From Paraburkholderia tropica (lineage in GTDB: Bacteria; Pseudomonadota; Gammaproteobacteria; Burkholderiales; Burkholderiaceae): 64,000 bases of DNA. Positions 1-9,260 of the stretch are shown piece after piece. The stretch's first letter is position 1. Every line of letters starts with the position of its first letter. The position numbers and the translations under genes are program-made. The stretch spans positions 186,001 through 250,000 of the forward strand of contig NZ_FNZM01000001.1 in NCBI RefSeq assembly GCF_900109265.1, in the 5' to 3' direction. The notes under the pieces are model-generated. The model made no database searches. It had not been told where the DNA came from and worked only from the letters and a program-made list of their open reading frames with translations.

Positions 1-1
1 C

Positions 2-988
2 GACCACGGCCACACGCGGCCAGAAGATCAGCGCGCGGCGGCTCAATCGGTCGGACAGCCAGCCCGCCAGCGGCCCGACCAGAAACGTCACCACGCCCGA
101 CACGAGGCCCGCGAGCAGCGCCGTGGGCGCGGGCACCTTCAGTTCGTGAATCGCGCAGGTCGGCATGTAGAACGTGACGACGTAGGCCGTCACCGTCGAG
201 CCGATCGTCAGCAGCGTGCCGAGCGCCGCACGCGCACCGTGATCGCGCAGCACGGCGAGCACGGGCGCACGCGCGGCGTTTTTCGTCTGCGCGCTTTTCA
301 TCTGCGCGTTGGCATCGTGATGCGCACGCGGCGCCGCCTGTTCATCGATGCGGCGGCGTATCCACATGCCGATCGGCGCGATCGCGATGCCGAGCAGAAA
401 CGGCACGCGCCATCCCCATGACATCAGCGCGGCGGGTGTGAGACACGTCGTCAGCACGGCGGCGGTGAGCGCGCCGAGCGACACGCCCACGCCCTGGCTC
501 GCGAACTGCATACTGCCGAGCAGGCCGCGATTCGCGGGCGTGCCCGCTTCGATCAGCAAGGTGGTGGACGCACCCACCTCGCCGCCCGCCGAAAAACCCT
601 GCAACAGCCGCGCGAACACGATGATGACGGGCGCGGCGAGGCCGATCTGCGCGTAAGTGGGCGCGAGACCGATCAGCGTGCAGCCGAGCGCCATCAGGAA
701 GATCGTGAGCGTCATCGCCGGTTTGCGGCCCGCGCGGTCGGCATACGCGCCGATCACGACGCCGCCGAGCGGCCGCATCACGAAGCCCACGCCGAAGGTC
801 GCCACCGACGCCAGCAACTGGCCGTAGCTCGACATCGTCGGGAAGAACAGCTTGCCGATGGTCAGCGCGAAGAAGCTGTAGACGGTGAAGTCGAAGAATT
901 CGAGCGCATTGCCGAGCGTGGCTGCGACGATCAACTGCGCGCGGCTCAATTGGCCCTTCCGCACTCCGGCGACGCTGACGCTGTTCAT
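2..988 (-). CDS. MFS transporter, MHS (metabolite:H+ symporter) family, partial
   Basis: Inner-membrane proton symporter, probably for an organic acid. The frame opens at the ATG whose complement is at 986-988 and stays open to the left edge, so about 329 N-terminal residues are visible and the C-terminus is missing. The N-terminus has the MHS-type stretch LGNALEFFDFTVYSFFA. The loop 2-3 signature GAYADRAGRKPAM follows at about residues 80-92, and several hydrophobic helices are obvious. It is divergent from the CaiB-type CoA-transferase gene and shares with it a 400-bp gap holding a large palindrome, so the two are probably co-regulated. The substrate is unknown; an acid activated by the neighbouring CoA-transferase is an inference from position. 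Confidence 0.85.
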   Translation of the reverse strand, partial: MNSVSVAGVRKGQLSRAQLIVAATLGNALEFFDFTVYSFFALTIGKLFFPTMSSYGQLLASVATFGVGFVMRPLGGVVIGAYADRAGRKPAMTLTIFLMALGCTLIGLAPTYAQIGLAAPVIIVFARLLQGFSAGGEVGASTTLLIEAGTPANRGLLGSMQFASQGVGVSLGALTAAVLTTCLTPAALMSWGWRVPFLLGIAIAPIGMWIRRRIDEQAAPRAHHDANAQMKSAQTKNAARAPVLAVLRDHGARAALGTLLTIGSTVTAYVVTFYMPTCAIHELKVPAPTALLAGLVSGVVTFLVGPLAGWLSDRLSRRALIFWPRVAVV

Positions 989-1388
989 AGGCACGCGCTC
1001 CGATGGCCGCCGCGCGGCCCGTGTGTGTTGGCTGCCGAGCGAATCGACTGGCGCATTCGCTGGAGGACAGCTTGGGGACAGACGGGCTAACGGTAGCATC
1101 GGCGCCGTCGCGCGCGCCACTGATCAAAACCCCGCACCAGGGACAGTCCTGGGCTCACCGAGGGCGTCTTGCCTTGACCTGTAAATTCATGTGTGTGAAT
1201 ATTAATTCATGCACATGAATTTATGATCTGCGGTTCGTGGCCACAAGCTGGGGACTTATGGGTCTTTGTGAGTTCCGCGAGACATCCACTTCGTGGATGC
1301 GTCTTTCGATTGGCTGTTAGTTGCGATTTAAGTCGATGATCGCGCAGCCCGCCATCGATCAGCAGTCCCTATGAAGGAGACAAGCGCC
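989..1388. promoter_or_regulatory. Divergent regulatory region, MFS / CaiB
   Basis: Gap of 400 bases between divergent genes with no convincing gene. The sequence becomes AT-rich at 1180-1230, where a near-palindrome sits over a possible promoter (TTGACC at 1174-1179). The remainder shows no recognisable element. Confidence 0.6.
1182..1223. promoter_or_regulatory. 42-bp near-palindromic operator candidate
   Basis: TAAATTCATGTG (1182-1193) is repeated as its exact reverse complement CACATGAATTTA (1212-1223). The 18-bp centre is also partly symmetrical and carries two more ATTCA/TGAAT half sites. Together this gives four ATGAAT-like half sites in 42 bp. It sits just downstream of a TTGACC -35-like hexamer (1174-1179) for rightward transcription and would overlap the -10 region. 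The likely ligand is the IclR regulator encoded at 5132-5884, but this is only inferred from the neighbourhood. Confidence 0.6.
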
Positions 1389-2564
1389 GTGTCGTTCATT
1401 CCCGGTTCCCTGCATGGCCTGCGCGTGGTCGATCTGTCGCGCGTGCTGGGCGGTCCGTATTGCACGCAGATCCTCGCCGATCACGGCGCGGAGGTCATCA
1501 AGATCGAGCCGCCGAACGGCGACGAAACGCGCACCTGGGGGCCGCCCTTCGACGGCGACACGGCCGCCTATTTTCAGGGCGTGAACCGCAACAAGCTCGG
1601 CGCGGTGCTCGATCTCTCGCAGCCCGCGGATCGGGAACGTCTGCTCGCGCTGCTCGACAGCGCCGACGTGCTGGTCGAAAACTTCAAGATCGGCACGCTC
1701 GAACGCTGGGGTCTCGCCTACGAGGCCACGCTCGCGCCGCGCTTTCCGCGCCTCGTGCATTGCCGCATCTCGGGCTTCGGCGCAGACGGCCCGCTCGGCG
1801 CGCTGCCCGGCTACGACGCCGCGATCCAGGCGCTGACCGGCCTCATGAGCGTGAACGGCGAAACGGGCGGTGCGCCACTGCGCGTGGGCGTGCCGGTTGT
1901 CGATCTCGTGACGGGACTGAACGCCGCGCTCGGCATCATGCTCGCGCTGCGCGAGCGCGATACGAGCGGACGCGGCCAGTTCGTCGAATCGACCTTGTTC
2001 GATTGCGCGCTCTCGATCCTGCATCCGCATTCGACCAACTACTTCTATTCGGGCAAGGAGCCGCAGCGCAGCGGCAACGCGCATCCGAACATCACGCCCT
2101 ACGACATGTTCCATACGGGCAGCACCGATATCTTTCTCGCGGTCGGCAACAACGCGCAGTTCGCCACGCTGTGCCGCGTGATCGCCGCGCCCGAACTCGC
2201 CGACGACGCGCGCTACGCCGACAACAAGCTGCGCAGCCAGCATCGCCGCGAATTGCGCGAGGCGCTCGAAGCGCACTTCGCCGCCTGGGACGGCGCGCAA
2301 CTTGCCGACACGCTGATCCGCCAGGGCGTGCCGTGCGCGCCCGTGCTCGGACTCGGCGCGGCGCTCGCGCATCCGCACACGGCGCATCGCGCGATGCGAG
2401 TGGAGATCGCGGCGGAGCACAACCCTGGCCGAACGTATAGCGGCATCGCCTCGCCGATCAAGCTCGGCCGCACGCCCGCCACCTATCGCAGCGCGCCGCC
2501 CGCGCTCGGCGAACACACGGCGCAGGTGTTCGGCGCAGCGGAGGACCCGTCGTGCTCGCGCTAA
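1389..2564 (+). CDS. CaiB/BaiF-type (family III) CoA-transferase
   Basis: Transfers CoA between an acyl-CoA donor and a carboxylic acid in the cytoplasm. The 391-residue length is normal for the family. Typical blocks are the N-terminal VVDLSRVLGGPYCTQ, ADVLVENFKIG, and the segment VVDLVTGLNAALGIML, whose Asp fits the catalytic aspartate of formyl-CoA transferase relatives. An in-frame ATG at 1371 lies upstream. The Shine-Dalgarno AAGGAGA at 1374-1380 is inside that extension and is well spaced for the GTG at 1389, so I chose the GTG. It overlaps the next gene by 13 bases. Together with a transporter and an acyl-CoA dehydrogenase it suggests activation and then oxidation of an imported acid. 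Confidence 0.88.
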   Translation: MSFIPGSLHGLRVVDLSRVLGGPYCTQILADHGAEVIKIEPPNGDETRTWGPPFDGDTAAYFQGVNRNKLGAVLDLSQPADRERLLALLDSADVLVENFKIGTLERWGLAYEATLAPRFPRLVHCRISGFGADGPLGALPGYDAAIQALTGLMSVNGETGGAPLRVGVPVVDLVTGLNAALGIMLALRERDTSGRGQFVESTLFDCALSILHPHSTNYFYSGKEPQRSGNAHPNITPYDMFHTGSTDIFLAVGNNAQFATLCRVIAAPELADDARYADNKLRSQHRRELREALEAHFAAWDGAQLADTLIRQGVPCAPVLGLGAALAHPHTAHRAMRVEIAAEHNPGRTYSGIASPIKLGRTPATYRSAPPALGEHTAQVFGAAEDPSCSR

Positions 2565-3853
2565 TCGGAACGCTCGCCATCGTCGCGCTGTTCACGCTGA
2601 TCATCACAAAGCGGCTCTCGCCGCTCGTGGCGCTGATCGCCGTGCCGATCGTCGCCGCGCTCGCCGCCGGTTTCGGCCTCTCGACGGCGAAATTCATCGT
2701 GCACGGCGTGCAGACTATCGGCCCGGTGGCCGGCATGTTCGTTTTTGCGATTCTTTTCTTCGGTATCCTGACGGATGCAGGCATGCTCGACCCGATCATC
2801 AACGGCGTGCTGCGCATCGTCGGCTGCCATCCGACGCGTATCGTCATGGGCTCGGCGCTGCTCGCGCTGCTGATCCATCTCGACGGCTCGGGCGCGGTGA
2901 CATTTCTCGTCACGCTGCCCGCGATGCTGCCGCTCTACACGCGCCTCGGCCTCGATCGCCGCATTCTCGCCTGCGTGGCGTCGATGGCGGCGGGCGTCAA
3001 CTTTCTGCCGTGGGTCGGGCCGATGCTGCGCGCGAGCGCCGCGCTGCACATTCCGGGCACCGTCATTTTCTATCCGATGATACCGGTGCAGATCGTCGGC
3101 CTCCTGTTCGTGTTCGGCACCGCGTACTGGCTCGGCAAGCGCGAGGAAAAGCGCCTCGGCCTCACGCGTGCCCACGCCGCCTCGATCGCCGCCACGCCGC
3201 GCGCGCTCACGCCGGAAGAAGCCGCGCTGCGCCGCCCGCAACGCTTCTGGATCAATCTCGCGCTCACCTTCGTCGTGCTCGGCACGCTGGTCTCGGGCAT
3301 CGTCGATCCGATGGTGATGTTCATGATCGGCACCGTGCTCGCGCTCGTCATCAACTATCCGGACGTCGCCATGCAACGCGAACGCGTCGACGCGCACGCC
3401 AAAGCCGCGCTGATGATGGCGAGCGTGCTGCTCGCGGCGGGCGCGTTCACGGGCATCATGTCCGGCACCGGCATGCTCAACGCGATGGCCGAGGTGGTCG
3501 TGCGCCACGTGCCCGCCGAACATGCGCGCCATATGCCGTTCGTGCTCGGCCTCGTGTCGATGCCGCTGAGCCTGCTGTTCGATCCCGATTCGTTTTATTT
3601 CGGCATCCTGCCTGTTCTGGCGCAGAGCGGCCAGATGCTCGGCGTGCCGCCCGTGCAGATGGCGCAGGCCGCGCTGCTCGGGCAGATGACCACCGGTTTT
3701 CCCGTGAGCCCGCTCACGCCCGCGACGTTCCTGATCGTCGGCATGACCGGCGTGGAACTGGCCGAACACCAGAAGTTCACGATTCCGTTTCTGTTCGCCG
3801 CCACCGTGCTGATGGTGTTCACCGCAGTGCTGTTCGGCGTGTTTCCGCTCTGA
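2552..3853 (+). CDS. CitMHS-family citrate/organic-acid transporter
   Basis: Polytopic inner-membrane carrier of 433 residues, a normal length for the CitMHS family, whose characterised members import metal-citrate with protons. About 11-12 hydrophobic segments are visible, with the central block HLDGSGAVTFLVTLPAMLPL (residues about 109-128) and a C-terminal block around GQMTTGFPVSPLTPATFLI that is typical of the family. The start is a GTG preceded by GGAGGA seven bases upstream, inside the end of the CoA-transferase gene. The 13-base overlap implies translational coupling. The substrate could be citrate or another polycarboxylate; the cluster would fit either. Confidence 0.85.
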   Translation: MLALIGTLAIVALFTLIITKRLSPLVALIAVPIVAALAAGFGLSTAKFIVHGVQTIGPVAGMFVFAILFFGILTDAGMLDPIINGVLRIVGCHPTRIVMGSALLALLIHLDGSGAVTFLVTLPAMLPLYTRLGLDRRILACVASMAAGVNFLPWVGPMLRASAALHIPGTVIFYPMIPVQIVGLLFVFGTAYWLGKREEKRLGLTRAHAASIAATPRALTPEEAALRRPQRFWINLALTFVVLGTLVSGIVDPMVMFMIGTVLALVINYPDVAMQRERVDAHAKAALMMASVLLAAGAFTGIMSGTGMLNAMAEVVVRHVPAEHARHMPFVLGLVSMPLSLLFDPDSFYFGILPVLAQSGQMLGVPPVQMAQAALLGQMTTGFPVSPLTPATFLIVGMTGVELAEHQKFTIPFLFAATVLMVFTAVLFGVFPL

Positions 3854-3895
3854 ACGCCGTCGATTTCGTTTTTTCGTTTTACGAGGATGTCCGCC

Positions 3896-5062
3896 ATGCA
3901 ATTCAATCTGACCGATGACCAGCAAGCGATCGTTGCCGCGATCGAAAAAATCTGCGCGCGTTTCGACGACAGTTACTGGCTCGAACGCGACCGCGAAGGC
4001 GGTTTTCCGCACGACTTTCACGGCGCGCTCGCCGACGCGGGCTGGCTCGGCATCGCCATGTCGCCGGAGCACGGCGGCTCGGGACTCGGCATGACCGAAG
4101 CCGCGCTGATGATGCGCACGATCAGCGGCTCGGGCGCGGGATTGTCGGGCGCGTCGGCGGTGCATATGAACATCTTCGGGCTCAATCCCGTGCAGGTGTT
4201 CGGCAATGACGAACAGAAGCGGCGCTTCCTGCCGCCGCTGATCGAGGGCCGCGACAAGGCCTGTTTCGCCGTGACCGAACCGGACGCCGGTCTCGACACC
4301 ACGCATCTCAAGACCCAGGCCGTGCGCGACGGCGATCATTACGTGCTGTCCGGCCGCAAGATCTGGATTTCGACGGCGCAGGTCGCCAACAAGATGCTGA
4401 TCATCGCGCGCACCACGCCGCTCGATCGCGTGGCCAAACCCACCGACGGGCTGAGCCTCTTCTACACCGACCTCGACCGCGCGCGCGTGGAAGTGCGCGA
4501 GATCGAGAAAATGGGCCGCAAGGCGGTCGATTCGAACATGCTGTTCATCGACAATCTGCGCGTGCCGGTGGAGGACCGCATCGGCGAGGAAGGCAAGGGC
4601 TTTCACTATCTGCTGCACGGGCTCAATCCGGAGCGCATCCTGATTGCGTCGGAGGCGGTCGGACTCGGCCGCGCGGCGCTCGCGCGCGCCACGCAGTATG
4701 CGAAGGAGCGCGTGGTGTTCGGCCGGCCGATCGGCCAGAACCAGGCGATCCAGCATCCGCTCGCGCAGGCGTGGATGTCGCTCGAAGCCGCCGATCTGAT
4801 GGTGATGAAAGCCGCCACGCTCTACGATGCGGGCCAGCCCTGCGGCGCCGAAGCGAACTCGGCCAAGTACCTCGCCGCCGAAGCCGCGTTCCAGGCGTGC
4901 CAGACCGCCATCGCCACGCTCGGCGGCATGGGCTACGCGAAGGAGTATCACGTCGAGCGCTATCTGCGTGAGTGTATGATTCCGAGGCTCGCGCCCGTCA
5001 GTCCGCAGATGATTCTCTGCTTCATCGCGGAGAAGGTGCTCGGGTTGCCGAAGTCGTACTGA
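3896..5062 (+). CDS. Acyl-CoA dehydrogenase
   Basis: Flavoenzyme of 388 residues that introduces a 2,3-double bond into an acyl-CoA. Signatures seen are CFAVTEPDAGLDTTHLKT, GRKIWISTAQVANKM and, near the C-terminus, LGGMGYAKEYHVERYLRE. The usual C-terminal IYEGTSEIQ segment carrying the catalytic Glu of MCAD-like enzymes is replaced by LAPVSPQMIL, so the base must lie elsewhere or the family differs from the classical one. I recall this variant ending in a group of proteobacterial ACADs with LGLPKSY tails. ATG at 3887 is possible, but ACGAGG at 3881-3886 is spaced correctly only for ATG 3896. Last structural gene of the acid-degradation cluster. Confidence 0.87.
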   Translation: MQFNLTDDQQAIVAAIEKICARFDDSYWLERDREGGFPHDFHGALADAGWLGIAMSPEHGGSGLGMTEAALMMRTISGSGAGLSGASAVHMNIFGLNPVQVFGNDEQKRRFLPPLIEGRDKACFAVTEPDAGLDTTHLKTQAVRDGDHYVLSGRKIWISTAQVANKMLIIARTTPLDRVAKPTDGLSLFYTDLDRARVEVREIEKMGRKAVDSNMLFIDNLRVPVEDRIGEEGKGFHYLLHGLNPERILIASEAVGLGRAALARATQYAKERVVFGRPIGQNQAIQHPLAQAWMSLEAADLMVMKAATLYDAGQPCGAEANSAKYLAAEAAFQACQTAIATLGGMGYAKEYHVERYLRECMIPRLAPVSPQMILCFIAEKVLGLPKSY

Positions 5063-5131
5063 GTTGCGCCTCGCGGTTTGGGGCGCGGCCGCACACGCAG
5101 GCGCGCGCCGCCTCGCTTTCATCGCGTATTT

Positions 5132-5884
5132 ATGGACGTCAAACTCGTTGCCCGCACGCTCGACCTGTTCGAGCTTTTCGCCGCCGAACAGCGGCCGCTG
5201 CCGCTCGTCGAAATGGCGCGGCTGCTCAACGTGCCGTCGTCGAGTTGTCTCGCGCTCGCGCGCACCCTCGTGAGCCGCGGCTATCTCTACGAGGTGCGCA
5301 AGCGCGGCGGCTACTATCCGACGCGGCGTCTGCATCTGCTCGCCAGCGCGATCGACGCCGTCGATCCGGTCGTGGAGATGCTGCATCCGACGCTCGTCGC
5401 GTTGCGCGACGCCAGCGGCGAAACCATCGTGCTCGGCAAGATTCACGGCGCGGCGGTCGTGTACCTCGACGTGGTCGAATCGGAAAAGTCCGTGCGCTAC
5501 GCGTGCCAGCCCGGCGCGCTGCGGCCGCTGCACGCGAACTCCATCGGCAAGGCGATCTTCGGCGAACTCGCGCCCGACGCGCAGGCCGCGCTCGGCGCGA
5601 AGCTCGATTTCGAGCGCTATACGGAAGCGACCGCCACCGATCTGCCGACGCTCGTCGAACAGGCCGCCGCCGCGAAAGCGCGCGGCTGGTACGCGAATAT
5701 CGGCGAAAGCGCGCCCGAGTTGTCTGCCGTGGCCGTGGCCCTCGACTTCGGCGGTGACTGTTACGGACTCTCGATTGGCGGGCCGACCGAGCGCATCCGC
5801 CAGCAGCTCGACACGCACGTTGCCACGTTGCTCGATGCCAAGGCGCGCATTCTCGCGCATTGGCGCGAGAGCGAGGCGGGCTAA
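5132..5884 (+). CDS. IclR-family transcriptional regulator
   Basis: 250-residue DNA-binding regulator. A winged helix lies at about residues 10-65 (KLVARTLDLFELFAAEQRPL, then a recognition region around VPSSSCLALARTLVSRGYL). A C-terminal effector-binding domain includes the family motif LHANSIGKAIFGEL. The start ATG at 5132 begins the conserved part; an open frame continues upstream but looks non-coding. It follows the acyl-CoA dehydrogenase by 69 bases on the same strand and is the obvious local regulator for the CoA-transferase cluster, sensing the substrate or its CoA ester. Confidence 0.87.
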   Translation: MDVKLVARTLDLFELFAAEQRPLPLVEMARLLNVPSSSCLALARTLVSRGYLYEVRKRGGYYPTRRLHLLASAIDAVDPVVEMLHPTLVALRDASGETIVLGKIHGAAVVYLDVVESEKSVRYACQPGALRPLHANSIGKAIFGELAPDAQAALGAKLDFERYTEATATDLPTLVEQAAAAKARGWYANIGESAPELSAVAVALDFGGDCYGLSIGGPTERIRQQLDTHVATLLDAKARILAHWRESEAG

Positions 5885-6329
5885 GGTCGCCGCGCTTTCT
5901 CTTTCTCCTCCTTGACGCACGGACTTACCCATTGCCGTCGCGACTGCGCCAGTGTTAGCCTGGCGACACACAATCGCCATCCGGCGCATACTTTGGGGCC
6001 TCGCGCCGCGCTGATCGCTTCGATGGTGTGCTCGCCTGGCTGCGTCCCTTGTTGTGCCCATGTTTCGCTCCGCGTTAGCGCCCGATTTCAGGCCCTGATT
6101 TCCTACCCGTTTTCACCCCCGTTTTCACGCTGCGGGGCACGAGATTTGCGGCGCGGCGTCGAATGTTCCGACGAAACCTTGCCGCGCGCATCGTAAGCCG
6201 GAGGCGGCGCCCGACGCCGGCAGCGACGTTACCTGAACCGGCCAACCGGCACGCTGTCCGACATCCGGCCATCGCCGCCAATCCTTGACGCTCATCGACC
6301 GTCACCGACGCCCGACTCCGTATTTGCCT
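5885..6329. other. Intergenic region without recognised element
   Basis: About 445 bases between the IclR and MscS genes. I see no gene, terminator hairpin with a T-run or convincing promoter. The only repetition is CCCGTTTTCAC present twice near 6107-6130. Confidence 0.5.
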
Positions 6330-9104
6330 ATGCCCAGGATGCTCCTTTCTTCCGTGTTACGAACGCTGCGCCTGCCGCGCTGCGCCGCCCTGCTCGCCGC
6401 GTTTGTCTGGATAACGGCGCTCGCGTGGACACCGTGCGCGTCGGCTGCTGCCGCTGCACCGGCCCCGGCCGCGACGCCCGCCAATCCCGCCGCACCGGTC
6501 GTGCTCACGCCTGCGCAGGCGCACGCCGCGCTGCAGGTCCTCGACGATCCGGTGCAGCGCAGCCACATCGAAGACACGCTGCGCGCCATCGCCGCCGCCG
6601 GCGCGCTGGCCACGCCCGCGTCGAGCGCAACGCCCGCGAGCGCGCCCGCGACTGCATCGGCGGCCACCTCGGCTTCCGCGCCGCTCACCGACGCGCTGCG
6701 CTCGAACGGCCTTGTCCTGCAACTCGCCGATCACGCCGCGCACAGCGCGCGCCTCATCGGCGATCGGCTCGTGCACGCGCGCACGGCGCTGTTCGACACC
6801 GGCTCCGCGCGCGGCTGGTGGCGCGAGCGCCTGAGCACACCTGAAGGTCACGCGATGCTGCTCGGACTGCTGCGCGTGCTGCTGCTCACGCTCGTGCCCG
6901 CGCTGGCGATTGAAGCGCTGCTGCGCCGCGCGCTCGCCAAGCCGCATCGCTCGATCGTGGCCCACGCGGCCGCCACGCTCGACGACGCCAGCGACGCTGC
7001 CGCGCCCGCCCAGCCGCCGCAAGCGCAACCTCAGACACCCGAAGCGACCGGCACGGCCACCGCGCTCAAAGCCGCCGCGCAACCCGGCGACGATGACGGC
7101 GCCCTGCGCGTCGCCGCCGGCATGGAAGCCGCCGACGCGCCTGCTACGGGCACGGCAGACGCGGCGGACGCGAAAGCCGCAAACGTCACGACCACAGCAA
7201 AAGCCACAAAAGCGGCCGACGCCGATCCGAACGCCGGCCCCAACGCGAACCCGGCCGCCAACGCCGCAGCACGCGAGACCGTGAATGCCGCCGCAGCCGA
7301 CGACGCCGCGCCCGACGAGGACCCGCTCTCGCGCGCACGCGAAGCGCGCCATCGCAGCCGCGGCGCCCATCACTGGCGCCTGCTGCAACGCCTGCCCGCC
7401 GCACTGCTCGTGACGCTGCTCGACCTCGTGCCCGTGATGGGCTTCGGCCTGATCGCAGCGGGCGTGCTCTCGCTCTTTGGCGCCGACGACGCCGCACCCG
7501 CCGCCGCCGTGGGCGAGCTCGTCGACACGTGGGTGATCTGCCGCGTCGTGATCGCCCTGGGCGCCCTGCTGTTTGCGCCCGACTCGGACGCGCTGCGCCT
7601 CACGCGCATGAGCTCGACCTGGGCCGCGTTCACGCAGCGCTGGGTCGTGCGCATCGTCGCGATCGGCGGCGTGGGCGGCGCGCTCGCGGGCGCAGTGCCG
7701 CTCGGCATGACCGAGGACGCGCACCTCGCGCTCGTGAAGATCGTCACGCTGGTCGGCCACCTCGCGCTCGCCGTCATGATCCTGCAATGCCGCAAGCCCG
7801 TGGCCGCCTGGCTGCGCAACGTGGCCGCGCAGCGCGGCTCGCTGGCCTGGCTCGCGCACTGGTTCGCCGACATCTGGGCCGTGGCCGCGATCTTCGTGGT
7901 CATGGCGCTCTGGTTCGTGTGGGCGCTCGACCTGCGCGGCGGCTACCGCGAACTCATGCGCGCGGGCGGCCTCTCGCTCGCCGTGCTGCTGGCTGCGCGC
8001 GTGGCCGCCATCGTCGCGCTCGGCGCGCTCGGACGCGTGTTCGATCCGCTCGGCAACCGCGCCGACATGACCATCTCGCAGCGCCGCGCCTACCGCTACT
8101 ACCCCGCCTTGCGCCGCGTGGTGATCGCCGCGCTATGGATCGTGACGATCGACGTGCTGCTGCACGTATGGGGCCTGCGCCCGGCACGCCTGCTCATGAA
8201 CGCGCCGATCGGGCACCTGCTCGGCTCCGCGCTGCTCACGATCGCCGTGGCCGTGGCCGTCGCCATCGTGATCTGGGAAGTCGCGAACGGCGCAGCCGAA
8301 CGCCGCCTCAACGCCTGGACCGACGCCGGCGACTACGTACGCGCCGCACGTCTGCGCACGCTGCTGCCGATGTTCCGCACCACGCTGTTCGTCGCGATCT
8401 TCGTGATCGTGGGCCTCACCGCGCTCTCGCAGCTCGGCGTGAACACCGCACCGCTGATCGCGGGCGCGAGCATCTTCGGCGTGGCGCTCGGCTTCGGCTC
8501 GCAGAAGCTCGTGCAGGACTTCATCACCGGCATCTTCCTGCTCACCGAAAACGCGATGCAGGTCGGCGACTGGGTGACCGTAGCGGGCGTCTCGGGCACG
8601 GTGGAGTTCCTCTCGATCCGTACGGTGCGTCTGCGCGGCGGCGACGGCTCGCTCTACACCGTGCCCTTCAGCTCGGTGACGACCGTGAACAACACGAATC
8701 GCGGCATCGGCAACGCCGCGGTCAAGGTGGTGATCGCGCACGGCAACGACCTGCAACGCGCGATCGACACGCTCAAGGATATCGGCGCTTCCATCCGCGC
8801 CGACGACGCCTTCAAAAACGGCATACTCAGCGACTTCGCCTACTGGGGCGTGGATCAGGTCGACGGCGCCAGCGTCACGCTCGTGGGCCAGATCCAGTGC
8901 AAGGACTCTTCGCGCTGGGGTGTGCAACGCGAATTCAACCGACGCGTGCTCGCGCTTTTCACGGAGCGCGGCATCGAACTGGCAAACCCGCAGCGCAACT
9001 TTGTGATCGGGGTGCCGCACGACAGCGATGTGGAAGGCCATGTATTCGGCAACGACGAACGCGACGACGACTCGCGCACGACACCGCGCCGCAAACCGTC
9101 GTGA
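6330..9104 (+). CDS. Large MscS-family mechanosensitive channel (YbiO/MscM-like)
   Basis: Inner-membrane channel of about 924 residues that should open under membrane tension to release solutes during osmotic downshock. It starts with a signal peptide (MPRMLLSS to about PCASA). It then has a periplasmic region, a very Ala-rich linker of roughly 120 residues between the first membrane segments, and about ten further helices. The MscS core near residues 700-770 contains GVALGFGSQKLVQDFITGIF and the beta-domain entry VGDWVTVAGVSGTVE. An in-frame TTG at 6285 would add 15 residues; neither start has a strong ribosome site, and I prefer ATG 6330 because it gives a standard signal peptide. The stop codon abuts an iteron-like sequence. 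Confidence 0.87.
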   Translation: MPRMLLSSVLRTLRLPRCAALLAAFVWITALAWTPCASAAAAAPAPAATPANPAAPVVLTPAQAHAALQVLDDPVQRSHIEDTLRAIAAAGALATPASSATPASAPATASAATSASAPLTDALRSNGLVLQLADHAAHSARLIGDRLVHARTALFDTGSARGWWRERLSTPEGHAMLLGLLRVLLLTLVPALAIEALLRRALAKPHRSIVAHAAATLDDASDAAAPAQPPQAQPQTPEATGTATALKAAAQPGDDDGALRVAAGMEAADAPATGTADAADAKAANVTTTAKATKAADADPNAGPNANPAANAAARETVNAAAADDAAPDEDPLSRAREARHRSRGAHHWRLLQRLPAALLVTLLDLVPVMGFGLIAAGVLSLFGADDAAPAAAVGELVDTWVICRVVIALGALLFAPDSDALRLTRMSSTWAAFTQRWVVRIVAIGGVGGALAGAVPLGMTEDAHLALVKIVTLVGHLALAVMILQCRKPVAAWLRNVAAQRGSLAWLAHWFADIWAVAAIFVVMALWFVWALDLRGGYRELMRAGGLSLAVLLAARVAAIVALGALGRVFDPLGNRADMTISQRRAYRYYPALRRVVIAALWIVTIDVLLHVWGLRPARLLMNAPIGHLLGSALLTIAVAVAVAIVIWEVANGAAERRLNAWTDAGDYVRAARLRTLLPMFRTTLFVAIFVIVGLTALSQLGVNTAPLIAGASIFGVALGFGSQKLVQDFITGIFLLTENAMQVGDWVTVAGVSGTVEFLSIRTVRLRGGDGSLYTVPFSSVTTVNNTNRGIGNAAVKVVIAHGNDLQRAIDTLKDIGASIRADDAFKNGILSDFAYWGVDQVDGASVTLVGQIQCKDSSRWGVQREFNRRVLALFTERGIELANPQRNFVIGVPHDSDVEGHVFGNDERDDDSRTTPRRKPS

Positions 9105-9123
9105 TCCCGTAAAAGCTCACCTT
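9105..9123 (-). repeat. Dispersed origin-type iteron 1
   Basis: Read on the minus strand this is AAGGTGAGCTTTTACGGGA, an excellent match to the origin array consensus AAGGTGAG-N6-CRGGA. It begins on the base after the stop codon of the MscS gene. Confidence 0.75.
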
Positions 9124-9205
9124 CGTGCACGCACACTCGCTGTGCGGCGCGCGAAGCGTGATGGGATTTCACGCAACGGCGGGGCTTTGCGCGTGATCGC
9201 ATCTT

Positions 9206-9236
9206 GCGAATCGCGCGCAAAACACGCGCGATTCGC
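9206..9236. repeat. Perfect 12-bp inverted repeat
   Basis: GCGAATCGCGCG (9206-9217) and CGCGCGATTCGC (9225-9236) flank a 7-base loop CAAAACA. No T-run follows, so it could be a factor-assisted bidirectional terminator between convergent genes or a protein site next to the iteron at 9241. Confidence 0.6.
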
Positions 9237-9240
9237 TCTC

Positions 9241-9260
9241 TCCCGAAGAAGCTCACCTTT
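9241..9260 (-). repeat. Dispersed origin-type iteron 2
   Basis: Minus-strand reading AAAGGTGAGCTTCTTCGGGA matches the origin iteron consensus. It lies 136 bases from iteron 1 in the same orientation. Confidence 0.72.

Noticed and set aside
342..1127. Open frame on the minus strand overlapping the MFS transporter
   Set aside because: It is a shifted frame; the transporter frame from 988 to the left edge carries the hydrophobic helices and MHS signature.
1143..1165. CTCACC next to TCCTG resembling an iteron
   Set aside because: Only two bases separate the two half motifs instead of six.
2561..6061. Very long open frame (over 1100 codons) on the minus strand
   Set aside because: It runs antisense to four well-supported genes, has an Arg/His/Glu-rich composition typical of high-GC shadow frames and matches no family.
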